Shown here one piece after another: positions 53,216 through 62,318 of a stretch of DNA of 64,000 bases (position 1 is the stretch's first letter; every line of letters begins with the position of its first letter). The notes under the pieces are model-generated. The model was not told the origin of the DNA. It saw only the letters and a list, made by a program, of their open reading frames with translations, and made no database searches. The translations under genes were made by a program, and so were the position numbers. Source of the stretch: an uncultured Caryophanales bacterium (lineage in GTDB: Bacteria; Bacillota_I; Bacilli_A; RFN20; CAG-288); assembly GCA_905211645.1 (NCBI GenBank), contig CAJMBK010000004.1, forward strand, positions 62,001 to 126,000, in the 5' to 3' direction.

Positions 53216-54415
53216 TTAGTTATTAATCTTCAAAGCAGAGAAGATTAACTTTTCGTCTTCTTTACCGATAAGTGGTTTTGCAAATTCAATGAAATCATCA
53301 GTGATATTATCATTAGTTTCATTGATGAAAGTATCTGGTAATACTTTTTCTTGTAAAGCAACTTTAGCAATGTCAGTATATTCATACTTAACTTTGTAAG
53401 GATTATTTGAAGTTCTGATAATTGTGATAACTTTACCAGTATTGTGTTTTATTGCAGCATCAACAGCTTTACGACCACATTGAATTGCTTCTTTTTGATC
53501 CACTGACGAAATAATATTTGTATCTGCTCTTTGTAAAAGGCTAAGTTCGATGTATCTAGATTTAATCCCAAGTTTTTGCGTAACTAAATCTGATAAGAAA
53601 GCACCAACACCTCCAAGTTGTGAGTGACCAAAGGAATCAAATTCGGATTTGGCTGTGCTAATTAACTTATTGTTTTCATCATGAATACCTTCAGAAACAC
53701 AAACTAAACATCTATTTTTAACTTTGTAGATATCGTAGACTTTTGCTAAGAATTCATCGATATTGAAGTTTCTTTCTGGAACGTAGATTAAATCTACTTC
53801 AGCACCATTTAACTCAGCAAGTTTAGAACCAGCAGTTAAAAATCCTGCATTTCTACCCATGATTTCAACAATATTTACTCTACCTTTTTTATAGGAATGA
53901 TCATCAAAATAAACTTGGCTAACTGCATTAGCAATAAATTTAATTGCGGAACCATAACCTGGGGTATGATCAAAATAAACTAAATCGTTATCGATAGTTT
54001 TTGGAACACCGATTGCATAAAGTTCATAGTTAATTTTCTTTGCATAAGCTGAAATTTTAGCAATAGTATCCATTGAATCGTTTCCACCGTTATAGAAGAA
54101 GTAGGTTATTTCATATTTTTTGAATAAATCGAAAATCTTTTTATAAGTTTCTTCATCATCTTCAAAGTTTTTAAGTTTGAAACGGTTGGAACCAAATGCA
54201 GCTCCTGGAGTTGAAAGAAGTTTTTTCAAATCTTTGTCAGAAAAGACTGAAGTATCGATAATATTTTCATTCAAAAAACCTTCGATACCATAGTGCATAC
54301 AAAAAATTTTATCGACATCTTTTGCATATTTTCTTAATTGTGTAATTACGCCGTAAGCGGATGAATTAATAACAGATGTTGGACCACCTGATTGACCATA
54401 AATTGCGTTTTTCAT
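53216..54415 (-). CDS. 6-phosphofructokinase, PPi-dependent type
   Basis: 399 aa. It starts IYGQSGGPTSVINSS, the PFK nucleotide/PPi loop; GGNDSMDT replaces the GGDGS of ATP enzymes, and GVPKTIDNDL is the catalytic loop with the PPi-type Lys. These point to pyrophosphate as phosphoryl donor, which makes the step reversible; donor specificity is inferred from motifs. It phosphorylates fructose 6-phosphate in glycolysis. It has its own promoter region on the minus strand. Confidence 0.92.
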   Translation of the reverse strand: MKNAIYGQSGGPTSVINSSAYGVITQLRKYAKDVDKIFCMHYGIEGFLNENIIDTSVFSDKDLKKLLSTPGAAFGSNRFKLKNFEDDEETYKKIFDLFKKYEITYFFYNGGNDSMDTIAKISAYAKKINYELYAIGVPKTIDNDLVYFDHTPGYGSAIKFIANAVSQVYFDDHSYKKGRVNIVEIMGRNAGFLTAGSKLAELNGAEVDLIYVPERNFNIDEFLAKVYDIYKVKNRCLVCVSEGIHDENNKLISTAKSEFDSFGHSQLGGVGAFLSDLVTQKLGIKSRYIELSLLQRADTNIISSVDQKEAIQCGRKAVDAAIKHNTGKVITIIRTSNNPYKVKYEYTDIAKVALQEKVLPDTFINETNDNITDDFIEFAKPLIGKEDEKLIFSALKINN

Positions 54416-54477
54416 GTTTATCTCCGCTAATATTTTATCAAATCAAAAATGCGAAAAAATTGTGATAAATTGTAGCT

Positions 54478-54618
54478 TTAATATCTTTTCATGTAGATAA
54501 TTGAATGAGGTATACCTTTCTCATCAATATCTTTAATTGCTTTCTCAACATCGTTTATCATTGCATTTATTTCTTCTTGTTTGAGAAAAGTATAGGTTTC
54601 TACCACTTCAGAAACCAC
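54478..54618 (-). pseudogene. Short coding-like remnant between glpK and pfk
   Basis: A 46-codon frame (GTG at 54618 to TAA at 54478) gives a plausible acidic helical peptide (QEEINAMINDVEKAIKDIDE). It has no ribosome site. An ATG overlapping the glpK stop (ATGAGTGAG) opens a related frame that stops after three codons and carries further Glu-rich codons beyond. This could be a decayed small gene once coupled to glpK. No family was recognised. Confidence 0.3.
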
Positions 54619-54690
54619 ACTTTTATTTACTGTAAGACAGAACTTTCTTCTCTACTATTTTCTTCTTTAGTATTGTACTTATACACTTAC

Positions 54691-56175
54691 TCACTCATAT
54701 GTTAATGCAAGGTTGACAGATTTATGCCAACCATCAATTAACTCTTTACGTTTTTGTTCACTAATATTTGGCTTGAAAACAGTTGTATTACTAACCATTT
54801 TCTTAATTTCATCAATCGAAGAGAAAATATTTATCTTTAAACCGGCAAGATAGTAGACACCTAAACTGGTAACTTCATAGTTTTGAGGTCGAGATATTGG
54901 TATATTTAAGATATCTGCTTGGAATTGCATGAGGAAATTATTTACGCATGCTCCGCCATCAACTTTGATTTCATTAATTTGATCATCAAAGTCTTTTTTC
55001 ATGGCATCGATAACATCATAAACTTGGAAATCAATTGCTTCAAGACATGCTCTAGTGATGTGATATTTATTTGCACCACGAGTTAAACCTGTAATTAGAC
55101 CCTTTGAATTTGAATTCCAATATGGAGCACCCATGCCAACAAATGCTGGGATGATATAAACTCCATTTGTATCTTCAACTTTATTTGCAAAGTCCTCACT
55201 AAGATTTACATCAGGGAAGAAATTTAATTCATCTCTTAACCATTGGACCAATGCTCCACCGATAAAAACTGAACCTTCCAAAGCGTAATTAGGTTTTTGA
55301 TCAAGTGAACAAGCCATGGTTGAAAGTAATCCATTCTTGGATTTAACAATTTCGCTACCGGTATTAACAAGTAAGAAGCATCCAGTTCCATAAGTTACTT
55401 TCAACTGCTTTTCCGAAGTGCAAAGCTGTCCAAACAAAGCCGATTGTTGGTCTCCAGCAACGGCACAAATTGGAATTTCCAATCCGAGAATATCCAAAGA
55501 AGTTTTACCATAAAAGTAACCGGAAGGATGAACTTCAGGAAGGATGTGTTTATCAATATTGAAGAGTTTGCATAAATCATCATCCCACTCTAAAGTGTGG
55601 ATGTTAAATAACATTGTTCTTGATGCGTTGGTGTAATCAGTAGCATAAATTTGTCCGCCGGAAAGATTGAACATCAAAAATGTATCAATTGTTCCAACGC
55701 AAAGTTTATTTTCTGTCATCAACTTTTTTGCTTCTGGAACGTTATCTAAAATCCATTTAATTTTTGTAGCGGAAAAGTAAGAATCAATTTTAAGACCGGT
55801 TTTTTCTTTAATTAAGTCTTCATAACCTTGATTCTTCAAATCTTCACAATAATCATTTGTTCTTGAACATTGCCAAACGATGACATTATAAATTGGTTCG
55901 CCAGTTTCCTTATTCCAACAGACAATTGATTCTCTTTGATTTGTGATACCCATGGCTTTAATTTGTGAGTATTTGATACGAGCTTTATTGATTGCCTGAG
56001 AGATTGTACTTCTTGCGGTACCGATAATATCAGCTGGATCATGTTCAACATATCCAGGAGTTGGATAGATTTGTTTAAAAGTTTCTTGTACTTTTGAAAT
56101 AATATTGCCTTTATCGTCGTAAATAATTGCTCTGGTCGAGGTAGTACCTTGATCTAAAACTAGAATGTACTGCAT
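54691..56175 (-). CDS. glpK: Glycerol kinase
   Basis: 494 aa. It makes glycerol 3-phosphate from glycerol and ATP. FGGY-kinase signatures: DQGTTSTRAIIYD at the start, GYVEHDP near 42, and the C-terminal GLTRGANKYHITRACLEAIDFQVYDV with VDGGACVNNFLMQFQADIL. Full length for the family. The ATG lies 1 bp after the stop of the TetR gene, which is probably its regulator. No glpF or glpO is nearby. Confidence 0.97.
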   Translation of the reverse strand: MQYILVLDQGTTSTRAIIYDDKGNIISKVQETFKQIYPTPGYVEHDPADIIGTARSTISQAINKARIKYSQIKAMGITNQRESIVCWNKETGEPIYNVIVWQCSRTNDYCEDLKNQGYEDLIKEKTGLKIDSYFSATKIKWILDNVPEAKKLMTENKLCVGTIDTFLMFNLSGGQIYATDYTNASRTMLFNIHTLEWDDDLCKLFNIDKHILPEVHPSGYFYGKTSLDILGLEIPICAVAGDQQSALFGQLCTSEKQLKVTYGTGCFLLVNTGSEIVKSKNGLLSTMACSLDQKPNYALEGSVFIGGALVQWLRDELNFFPDVNLSEDFANKVEDTNGVYIIPAFVGMGAPYWNSNSKGLITGLTRGANKYHITRACLEAIDFQVYDVIDAMKKDFDDQINEIKVDGGACVNNFLMQFQADILNIPISRPQNYEVTSLGVYYLAGLKINIFSSIDEIKKMVSNTTVFKPNISEQKRKELIDGWHKSVNLALTYE

Positions 56176-56176
56176 C

Positions 56177-56749
56177 TTATTCCTTATTTACGTGTAAAAG
56201 TTCAACCAGGTATTTTTGAGCTTCTTCTTTAGTGGTATCTTTGTTGACAAAAAAGGCGTATTTCAAGACTAAGATAATGACATCTGCATAGTAGTCTTGA
56301 CAAATTTCAATAGGAAGATCTTTTAAATCTTCGTAGTTATTCTTTTGGATATAATTTGCAATTTCTTCTCTGAAATATCTGTTGAAAGCATAGAAAAATG
56401 CACTTTCAAGATTGTTCTTATTGATAATTTTTTCAAAGACGTATCTATTATCATCCAAGAATGTGTAAAGTCTATCAAAAACATGGAAGATGAAATCATT
56501 ATCACTTGAATCCAAATCTTCAAGGTGCAAATCCTCTTTCCATGAGGAAAAGACATAGATTAATAAATCTTTCAAATCGAAGAAATAGTTGTAGAAAGTT
56601 CCTCTTGGATAATCTGTGATTTTACAAATTTCCTTTACTGAAATATCGTTAAAATTCTTTCTGGTTAAGAGATCGATAAAGGTGTTTGTGACCTTGTAAA
56701 TCATCTCCTGATTAAATCTAGTAATTTTGTTATTGAGATCTTTTTTCAT
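56177..56749 (-). CDS. TetR-family transcriptional regulator
   Basis: 190 aa. The N-terminal HTH (about 20-65) reads LTRKNFNDISVKEICKITDYPRGTFYNYFFDLKDLL, the standard TetR pattern. The C-terminal ligand domain is divergent. It is cotranscribed with glpK (1-bp gap), so it may respond to glycerol or a lipid signal; this is inference. An AGAGG site precedes the ATG. Its own promoter overlaps a palindrome at 56798-56812, suggesting autoregulation. Confidence 0.88.
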   Translation of the reverse strand: MKKDLNNKITRFNQEMIYKVTNTFIDLLTRKNFNDISVKEICKITDYPRGTFYNYFFDLKDLLIYVFSSWKEDLHLEDLDSSDNDFIFHVFDRLYTFLDDNRYVFEKIINKNNLESAFFYAFNRYFREEIANYIQKNNYEDLKDLPIEICQDYYADVIILVLKYAFFVNKDTTKEEAQKYLVELLHVNKE

Positions 56750-56781
56750 AGAAACCTCTTATTTTTGACATATGTTTAAAT

Positions 56782-56812
56782 TATTATACGTTATCTATCA
56801 AATTAAATTTGA
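56782..56812 (-). promoter_or_regulatory. Promoter and candidate operator of tetR-glpK
   Basis: On the minus strand TATAAT (plus 56783-56788) is the -10. The position of the -35 is covered by the perfect palindrome TCAAATT-A-AATTTGA (56798-56812). A related TTCAAATTGA lies at about 56895-56904 in the divergent promoter, so the regulator might control both genes. Confidence 0.5.
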
Positions 56813-56901
56813 ATAAAACATAAACATTTTTTAATTTTCGTATATTTACGGTTAAAAATATGTAAAAAATCGACCTTTTAAGTATTTTGACTAGTTCAAA
56901 T

Positions 56902-56910
56902 TGATAAAAT
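56902..56910 (+). promoter_or_regulatory. Extended -10 promoter of the phosphoesterase gene
   Basis: TGA-TAAAAT ends 7 bp before the ATG at 56918, predicting a leaderless mRNA. No ribosome site is present. Confidence 0.55.
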
Positions 56911-56917
56911 ATTAAAC

Positions 56918-57967
56918 ATGAAAAAATTAGTTAAACTATTATCATTAATTAGTATAAGTTCACTTCAATTAACCTCTTGTGTTGATATGAATATGACTAA
57001 AACATATCAAATTTCAGACTACAGATTAGAGATGGATTTTGGAAGTGACGACACATTTAATTTGATGCTTTTATCCGACATGCATTTTTCAGTTATCATG
57101 GATGTCAAACAACAAAAAGATCATTTAAATAAGATGATTGATGATGCAAAAGCAAAAGACGGAAGTATCGATCTTATTGTTTTAGATGGCGATAATTTTA
57201 TTGATGCCAACAAAGAAGTTGTGGATTTATTTATTGAAACTTTTGATTCATTAAATTTTCCATACGCTGTTACATTTGGAAATCACGATCAACAAGGTGA
57301 TTATGATCATTACTATTTTCAAGACTTATTGAATAAATCTGATAATGCCATGTTCATCGACTATGAAGACGATGATCTTTACGGATATGCAAATTACTAC
57401 ATCAATTTAAAGGATGGTGATGAAACTGTCTATCGTATTTATATTGTTGATTCAAATTCTTATTATCCTGATTCTGGAATCACTTATTCTTATGATGTCA
57501 TTCATGATGAACAGATTGATCACATCAATAAGATTGCTGAGTTTGAAGATGGTGATGTAGCAAAAGAAGACCACGTTCCTGGCTTAACTTTCTTCCATAT
57601 TCCAGTTTATGAATATGAAGATGCCATCGCAGATTACAGACTTTGTGATCCAAATGATATGGAAAGTTGCTCATCTCCTGGGCAACACGACAATAACGAA
57701 GGTATCGGTTACGGCTACAAGAAAACAAATATGTACGATACTTTATTAGGTGTTAACAATAAAGCAATTTTTGTCGGTCACGACCATATCAACTACTCAG
57801 ATATTTTCTACAAGAAAGAGATGATTCTTTCCTATGCACTTAAATCATCCAACTTGGTCTATCATGAAGATGATTTAATTGGCTATAAGATGATTCATCT
57901 TCCTAGAAATGCTGATGAATTCACTTATCAAGATATCGAATTAAGAAAGGTGGCTTACGATGACTAA
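56918..57967 (+). CDS. Calcineurin-like metallophosphoesterase lipoprotein
   Basis: 349 aa. The lipobox LQLTSC (Cys 21) marks an exported lipoprotein. The metallophosphoesterase motifs are complete and in order: SDMH (DxH), LDGDNF (GD), GNHDQ (GNHD), FFHIPVYE and GHDH. It hydrolyses a phosphoester outside the membrane; the substrate is unknown, but purple-acid-phosphatase-like and Icc-type enzymes are the closest pattern. The stop overlaps the start of the next membrane protein by 8 bp, so they are coupled. Confidence 0.88.
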   Translation: MKKLVKLLSLISISSLQLTSCVDMNMTKTYQISDYRLEMDFGSDDTFNLMLLSDMHFSVIMDVKQQKDHLNKMIDDAKAKDGSIDLIVLDGDNFIDANKEVVDLFIETFDSLNFPYAVTFGNHDQQGDYDHYYFQDLLNKSDNAMFIDYEDDDLYGYANYYINLKDGDETVYRIYIVDSNSYYPDSGITYSYDVIHDEQIDHINKIAEFEDGDVAKEDHVPGLTFFHIPVYEYEDAIADYRLCDPNDMESCSSPGQHDNNEGIGYGYKKTNMYDTLLGVNNKAIFVGHDHINYSDIFYKKEMILSYALKSSNLVYHEDDLIGYKMIHLPRNADEFTYQDIELRKVAYDD

Positions 57968-58877
57968 AAAGTTCAATCTTTCGACAATAATTATTGATTT
58001 TATTGTTATTCCTTTATTATTTATCTATTCATCTTACATTTTCAGAACATCATTTTTATTCATCAGTTCAGTTATCACTAATGATTATGAGATGTTTAGT
58101 CAGTACATCGGTTTAGTTTTATTTTGCCTTATTGAAGCATATTCCTTCATTGTTTTTATTTGGCACACTCAATTTAAACCGTTTAAGAAAAAAGCATTAG
58201 TAATTAATTCTGCGGTATCTGCAGTTTTGAATTTAGCATTCTTAATTATGTATTTTGTCAATGTTGGCTTCTATTCGTCCAACTATCAAAATGGGTTACA
58301 TGCTTATCATTTTGCAATTTTTTATCCATTATTAAGTTTTATCTTATTATTTGCCTCAGTTACAGGAATTTATTTTGGCTTGAAAGATTACGATAAAACA
58401 GTTTTAAATAACTACAGACTTCTTGAAAAGATGAGTTACTACAAGATTCCATTTGCAATCTTATTGATGTTTTTATCATTTTTCATGCTTTACTCATTTG
58501 TTTTAGATTTTTCAATCACAAAAAATGCTGGTAAATATCCATTTGGCTATTTTGCCTTATTCATGACTTTACTTGCATGTTCAATCGATGTTTTCCTTTT
58601 CTTATACGATGGAAAACATAAGATTATTGTTAATTCTGCTTCACTTGGATTGAACGCAATTTCATTTATTTTATTTATCTCAGCAATCTCTGTTTTTCCA
58701 AATATGATGACATATTTAGCAAAACCATTTGGTATGTTGGACTTTGCGGGAAGCTTTAAGATTTTAAATATTCTATTTTATGTGACTTTTGGCTTTATGT
58801 CGGCTTATAATATTGTCATGTTAGTTTTAACACTTGTCAATAAAAGAAAGGAGAAAAGAGAATGCGTGAAAGAATAG
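57960..58877 (+). CDS. Polytopic membrane protein of unknown function
   Basis: 305 aa with about 8 hydrophobic segments and few soluble loops. No family was recognised. The gene is squeezed between the phosphoesterase and fmt with overlaps at both ends (8 bp and 16 bp), so it is cotranscribed with both. The C-terminus (NKRKEKRECVKE) is basic and cytosolic and contains the ribosome site of fmt. Confidence 0.7.
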   Translation: MTKKFNLSTIIIDFIVIPLLFIYSSYIFRTSFLFISSVITNDYEMFSQYIGLVLFCLIEAYSFIVFIWHTQFKPFKKKALVINSAVSAVLNLAFLIMYFVNVGFYSSNYQNGLHAYHFAIFYPLLSFILLFASVTGIYFGLKDYDKTVLNNYRLLEKMSYYKIPFAILLMFLSFFMLYSFVLDFSITKNAGKYPFGYFALFMTLLACSIDVFLFLYDGKHKIIVNSASLGLNAISFILFISAISVFPNMMTYLAKPFGMLDFAGSFKILNILFYVTFGFMSAYNIVMLVLTLVNKRKEKRECVKE

Positions 58878-59791
58878 TATTTTTAGGTACTCCTGAAATC
58901 TCTGCATATTTATTGGAAGATATGATCAAAAAAGGATTCAACATTGTCGGTGTTGTATCCAAAGAGGATAAACAAGGAAAAAGAGGAAATAAATTAGTTC
59001 CAAGTCCTGTCTCTGAAGTTGCAATGAAATACAACATTCCTCTTCATAGACCAGTTAAATTGAATAAAGATTACGAGTTTGTTGAAAAACTTGAACCAGA
59101 TTTACTTTTAACATTTGCTTACGGTCAAATTTTATCTTCAAAAGTACTTGCTTTAGGAAAGTATAGACCATTGAATGTTCATGCATCTTTACTTCCTAAA
59201 TATCGTGGTTCTAACCCAATTCAATACGCTTTAAGAAACGGCGATAAAGTTACTGGAATCACCTTGATGGAAATGGTTAAAGAATGCGATGCTGGTAACT
59301 ATTTTGCTCAAGTTGAAATTCCTATCGATGAAAAAGATAACTTAACTTCAATGGAAGATAAAATCAAAGTTTCTGCTTGTGAACTTATTGAAAAATATTT
59401 ACAACTTTATTTTGAAAATAAGCTTGAAGAGAAAATCCAAGACCCAACTCAAGCAACATTTACAAAAATGTTAACTAAAGAAGAAGAGCATCTTTCATTA
59501 GATTTAGGATGTGTCGATTTTGTGAATTTCGTCAGATCACTTGCTTATGATATCGGTGGTTATCTCGATTTTAACGGAGAAAACTTAAAGATTTTTGCTG
59601 CAACAGTTATAAATGACAAAGTTGAAGCTGAAGTTGGCAAAATCATCTTAGCTAAGAAGAAAAATATCATCCTTCAACTTAAAGATGGTCAAGTAAATAT
59701 CGATTTACTCCAACGTCCAGGCAAAAAGATGATGGCAACATGTGATTTTAATAACGGAAATCGTGATTTAGAAGGAGCAATTCTTAAATAA
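58862..59791 (+). CDS. fmt: Methionyl-tRNA formyltransferase
   Basis: 309 aa. It formylates initiator Met-tRNA using 10-formyl-tetrahydrofolate. The N-terminal domain has VFLGTPEISAYLLEDM, and the formyl-transfer core has NVHASLLPKYRGSNPIQYAL (Asn, His) with the distal Asp in KECDAGNYF. The C-terminal domain (about 200-309) follows. AAAGGAG lies about 9 bp before the ATG. It overlaps the ECF gene by one base. Confidence 0.97.
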   Translation: MRERIVFLGTPEISAYLLEDMIKKGFNIVGVVSKEDKQGKRGNKLVPSPVSEVAMKYNIPLHRPVKLNKDYEFVEKLEPDLLLTFAYGQILSSKVLALGKYRPLNVHASLLPKYRGSNPIQYALRNGDKVTGITLMEMVKECDAGNYFAQVEIPIDEKDNLTSMEDKIKVSACELIEKYLQLYFENKLEEKIQDPTQATFTKMLTKEEEHLSLDLGCVDFVNFVRSLAYDIGGYLDFNGENLKIFAATVINDKVEAEVGKIILAKKKNIILQLKDGQVNIDLLQRPGKKMMATCDFNNGNRDLEGAILK

Positions 59792-60375
59792 TGAAAAATT
59801 TATCACTTAGAGATAAGACAAGAAAAAGAATTTACTTTCTTACTTTAACTGCTATTTTAACTGCACTTTGCACAGTAATTACCTACTTTGTTTCCATTCC
59901 ATTACCTGGTGGAAAAGGATATTTAAATTTATCTGATAGTATCATCATGGTCACTGCATCAATTATTAATCCTTTTATTGGCGGTATTGTTGGTGGAGTT
60001 TCTGGATTCTTATCCGATGTATTCTTAGGATATGGTGCAAGTTATGCTCCATTTACAGTGTTTATCAAATTTATTGAAGGTTTGGTTGCTGGTTTTGCCT
60101 ATCTTGGTATCAAGAAATTATTCAAAGGTAAGTTCTATCAATTAAATGTTCTAACATACATCGTTTCTGGTTTACTCATGGCAGTCATGTACATGATTCC
60201 AGATGTAATTTTCTTCAAAGATTTGATCTATATCGATTTAGTTGGAAATATCTTCCAAGGTCTTGCAGGAGCTGGAGTTGGTTTCTACTTATTATTTATT
60301 TTCAGAGACAATCCATATTTCTACAAACAAAAATTTATCAAAGAGAATAATAAACTCATCTCTTTGACTAAGTAA
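59791..60375 (+). CDS. ECF transporter S component
   Basis: 194 aa with 5-6 membrane helices. ILTALCTVITYFVSIPLPGGKGYLNLSDSIIMVTASIINPFIGGIVGG is typical of the ECF S-component fold, in which a conserved Ala-rich first helix contacts the shared EcfT subunit. The PGGKGYLNLSD loop resembles vitamin-binding members of the HmpT group, but the substrate cannot be assigned. The energy module genes (ecfA/A'/T) are not in the window. Coupled to fmt by a 1-bp overlap. Confidence 0.85.
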   Translation: MKNLSLRDKTRKRIYFLTLTAILTALCTVITYFVSIPLPGGKGYLNLSDSIIMVTASIINPFIGGIVGGVSGFLSDVFLGYGASYAPFTVFIKFIEGLVAGFAYLGIKKLFKGKFYQLNVLTYIVSGLLMAVMYMIPDVIFFKDLIYIDLVGNIFQGLAGAGVGFYLLFIFRDNPYFYKQKFIKENNKLISLTK

Positions 60376-60432
60376 ATAAGAGTTTTAATAAGTTTATATT
60401 GTTATAATAATTTAGCGTTTAGGAGGGATATT

Positions 60433-60927
60433 ATGGCTAAAATTTACGCACACATCAATGTTAAAAATTACGGTGAAATGGTAATTGAATTACTTCCTAC
60501 CTATGCACCTATCACCGTTGAAAACTTTATTAAATTAGCAAAAGATGGTTTCTACACAAACCTTATTTTCCACCGTATTATTAAAGACTTCATGATTCAA
60601 GGCGGTGACCCAACAGGCACCGGTATGGGTGGCTCTAAGCAAGAAATCAAAGGTGAATTCCTTGCTAACGGTGTCAGAAATATCAATAAGCATGTCAGAG
60701 GTACTATCTCCATGGCAAGAACTCAAATTATGGATTCCGCATCTAGCCAATTCTTTATCTGCCATGTTGATTGCCCATTCTTAGATGGTAACTATGCCGC
60801 TTTCGGTCAAATGGTCTCAGGTTTTGATGTCTTAGATAAGATTGCATCAGTTAAAACCGATGAAAACGATAGACCATTAGAAGACGTCGTCATCGAATCA
60901 GTCACAATCGAAGAAAAGAATGATTAA
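60433..60927 (+). CDS. ppiB: Cyclophilin-type peptidyl-prolyl cis-trans isomerase
   Basis: 164 aa. FHRIIKDFMIQGGDPTGTGMGG and SMARTQIMDSASSQFFICHVDCPFLDGNYAAFGQMVSG are the cyclophilin core, including the catalytic Arg and the FFIC segment. It speeds proline isomerisation in the cytosol; no signal peptide. GGAGGG lies 7 bp before the ATG and a TATAAT is at 60403-60408, so it may start a new transcript. It overlaps holA by 8 bp. Confidence 0.95.
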   Translation: MAKIYAHINVKNYGEMVIELLPTYAPITVENFIKLAKDGFYTNLIFHRIIKDFMIQGGDPTGTGMGGSKQEIKGEFLANGVRNINKHVRGTISMARTQIMDSASSQFFICHVDCPFLDGNYAAFGQMVSGFDVLDKIASVKTDENDRPLEDVVIESVTIEEKND

Positions 60928-61909
60928 TGTTTATATTGGAGAAGATAACTATTTAACTACCAATAAACTCAATTCAGATTTAAAGAAAAAATACGGAAAC
61001 TTCGAAAATGTTGAATTAGTTAAGTTTGATTTATATAACGATACTTTGGAAACAGTTTTAAATGAAGCAAGTTCCTATACTTTCTTCTATGAAGCAAAGG
61101 TAGTTATTGTATCCAACTGTTATTTTATCTCCACTTCAAAGGAAAAAGTCAAAAAGAATAAAGATGACTTAGCCGAACTAGAAAAGTTTTTAACTTCAAA
61201 TACCGATAACCTTGATTTAAATTTCATCGTTAAAGGTAGTTTGGATAAAAATGCTCTCTACAAAAAGATGGTTGAAGCTAAGGTCAATTTTATCCATGTC
61301 GATTTATTATCCGATGAAGAACTCATTATGACTATCAATTCCAAGGTCAAAAATGAGAATAAAAAAATCTCTGTCGAAGCAGTGAAAGAACTTATTGCAA
61401 GATGTAAAAATCCTGCTGGAGTTGTTGATTTCCTTTTATTAGATAACAACCTCAAAAAGCTTATGACATTTACCGACAACATCACAATTATCGATGTTGA
61501 AGAGATGGTCTATAAGCCATTGGAAGATAAGATTTTTGCTATCGGACAGAATTTAATTAAAGGTGAAACTGATAAAGCCTTACATGCTTACTACGATTTA
61601 GTTCAATTAGGCAATCAAGTTTACGGTATTATTTCTGCACTTTATTATTCTTTTTTATTCATGGCTCGAGTTAAGTTTCTTACCAATAAGCATGTATCTT
61701 TAGAAAGGATGCAGATTGCTCTTAACGTAAAGAATAAGTATCGTGTAAAATATTCAATGATGGATGTTAAAGATGTATCTTACGAGAATTTAGTTAAGAT
61801 CTTAGCCGATTTATCCAGACTTGAAGAAGACTGTAAATTCAACGGATTCAATCCATTTTCAGCCCTAGAACTATTCATCGCAAGTTTTTCAGGAAATTAC
61901 TTATACTAA
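60920..61909 (+). CDS. holA: DNA polymerase III delta subunit
   Basis: 329 aa. The clamp-loader subunit that opens the sliding clamp. The N-terminal part (MINVYIGEDNYLTTNKLNSDL...YEAKVVIVSNCYF) and the C-terminal helical collar (AIGQNLIKGETDKALHAYYDLVQLGNQVYGIISALYYSF) match HolA/YqeN. It is usually next to rpsT in Firmicutes, as here (convergent). A terminator follows directly. Confidence 0.92.
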   Translation: MINVYIGEDNYLTTNKLNSDLKKKYGNFENVELVKFDLYNDTLETVLNEASSYTFFYEAKVVIVSNCYFISTSKEKVKKNKDDLAELEKFLTSNTDNLDLNFIVKGSLDKNALYKKMVEAKVNFIHVDLLSDEELIMTINSKVKNENKKISVEAVKELIARCKNPAGVVDFLLLDNNLKKLMTFTDNITIIDVEEMVYKPLEDKIFAIGQNLIKGETDKALHAYYDLVQLGNQVYGIISALYYSFLFMARVKFLTNKHVSLERMQIALNVKNKYRVKYSMMDVKDVSYENLVKILADLSRLEEDCKFNGFNPFSALELFIASFSGNYLY

Positions 61910-61936
61910 TCTTCATAGAAATATGAAGATTTTTTT
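61909..61936 (+). terminator. Intrinsic terminator of the fmt-holA region
   Basis: A 9-bp stem ATCTTCATA/TATGAAGAT with a GAAA loop, followed by seven T. Confidence 0.92.
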
Positions 61937-61940
61937 GAAC

Positions 61941-61965
61941 AAAAAAACAGCTATTTTCATAGCTG
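61941..61965 (-). terminator. Intrinsic terminator of rpsT
   Basis: On the minus strand a 7-bp stem CAGCTAT/ATAGCTG with a GAAA loop is followed by seven T. Confidence 0.9.
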
Positions 61966-61991
61966 AATTTATTACTTAATTAATTGAAGAA

Positions 61992-62261
61992 TTAGGCGTT
62001 TGCTAATTCGTTAACTAATCTGTAAAGAGTAGTTTTTTGTCTATTAGCTGTATTTTGGTGTTGAATGCCTTTGCTGACTGATTTATCGATCAATTTAACG
62101 GCAACAGATAATCTTTCTTTAGCTAATTCCAAATTCTTTTCATCAACAGCTTTAACAACCTTCTTCATTGCGGTACGCATCATAGATTTGTATGAAGAAT
62201 TGGCTTTGTTAGCTTTTTCATTGGTGATGATTCTCTTCTTTTGTGATTTAATTTGAGCCAT
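61992..62261 (-). CDS. rpsT: 30S ribosomal protein S20
   Basis: About 89 aa from the ATG at 62261, with AAAGGA upstream; the frame is open further, but that stretch is the promoter/leader. MAQIKSQKKRIITNEKANKANSSYKSMMRTAMKKV and the C-terminal KGIQHQNTANRQKTTLYRLVN are typical S20. It binds 16S rRNA early in assembly. Single gene with its own promoter and terminator. Confidence 0.96.
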   Translation of the reverse strand: MAQIKSQKKRIITNEKANKANSSYKSMMRTAMKKVVKAVDEKNLELAKERLSVAVKLIDKSVSKGIQHQNTANRQKTTLYRLVNELANA

Positions 62262-62289
62262 ACAAAATCCTTTCTTTAAATGCTTATTA

Positions 62290-62318
62290 ATTTTAGTATA
62301 TCGAAACTTTAAAAGCAA
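62290..62318 (-). promoter_or_regulatory. Promoter of rpsT
   Basis: On the minus strand TTGCTT (62318-62313), 17-bp spacer, TAAAAT (62295-62290), about 30 bp before the ATG. Confidence 0.65.
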
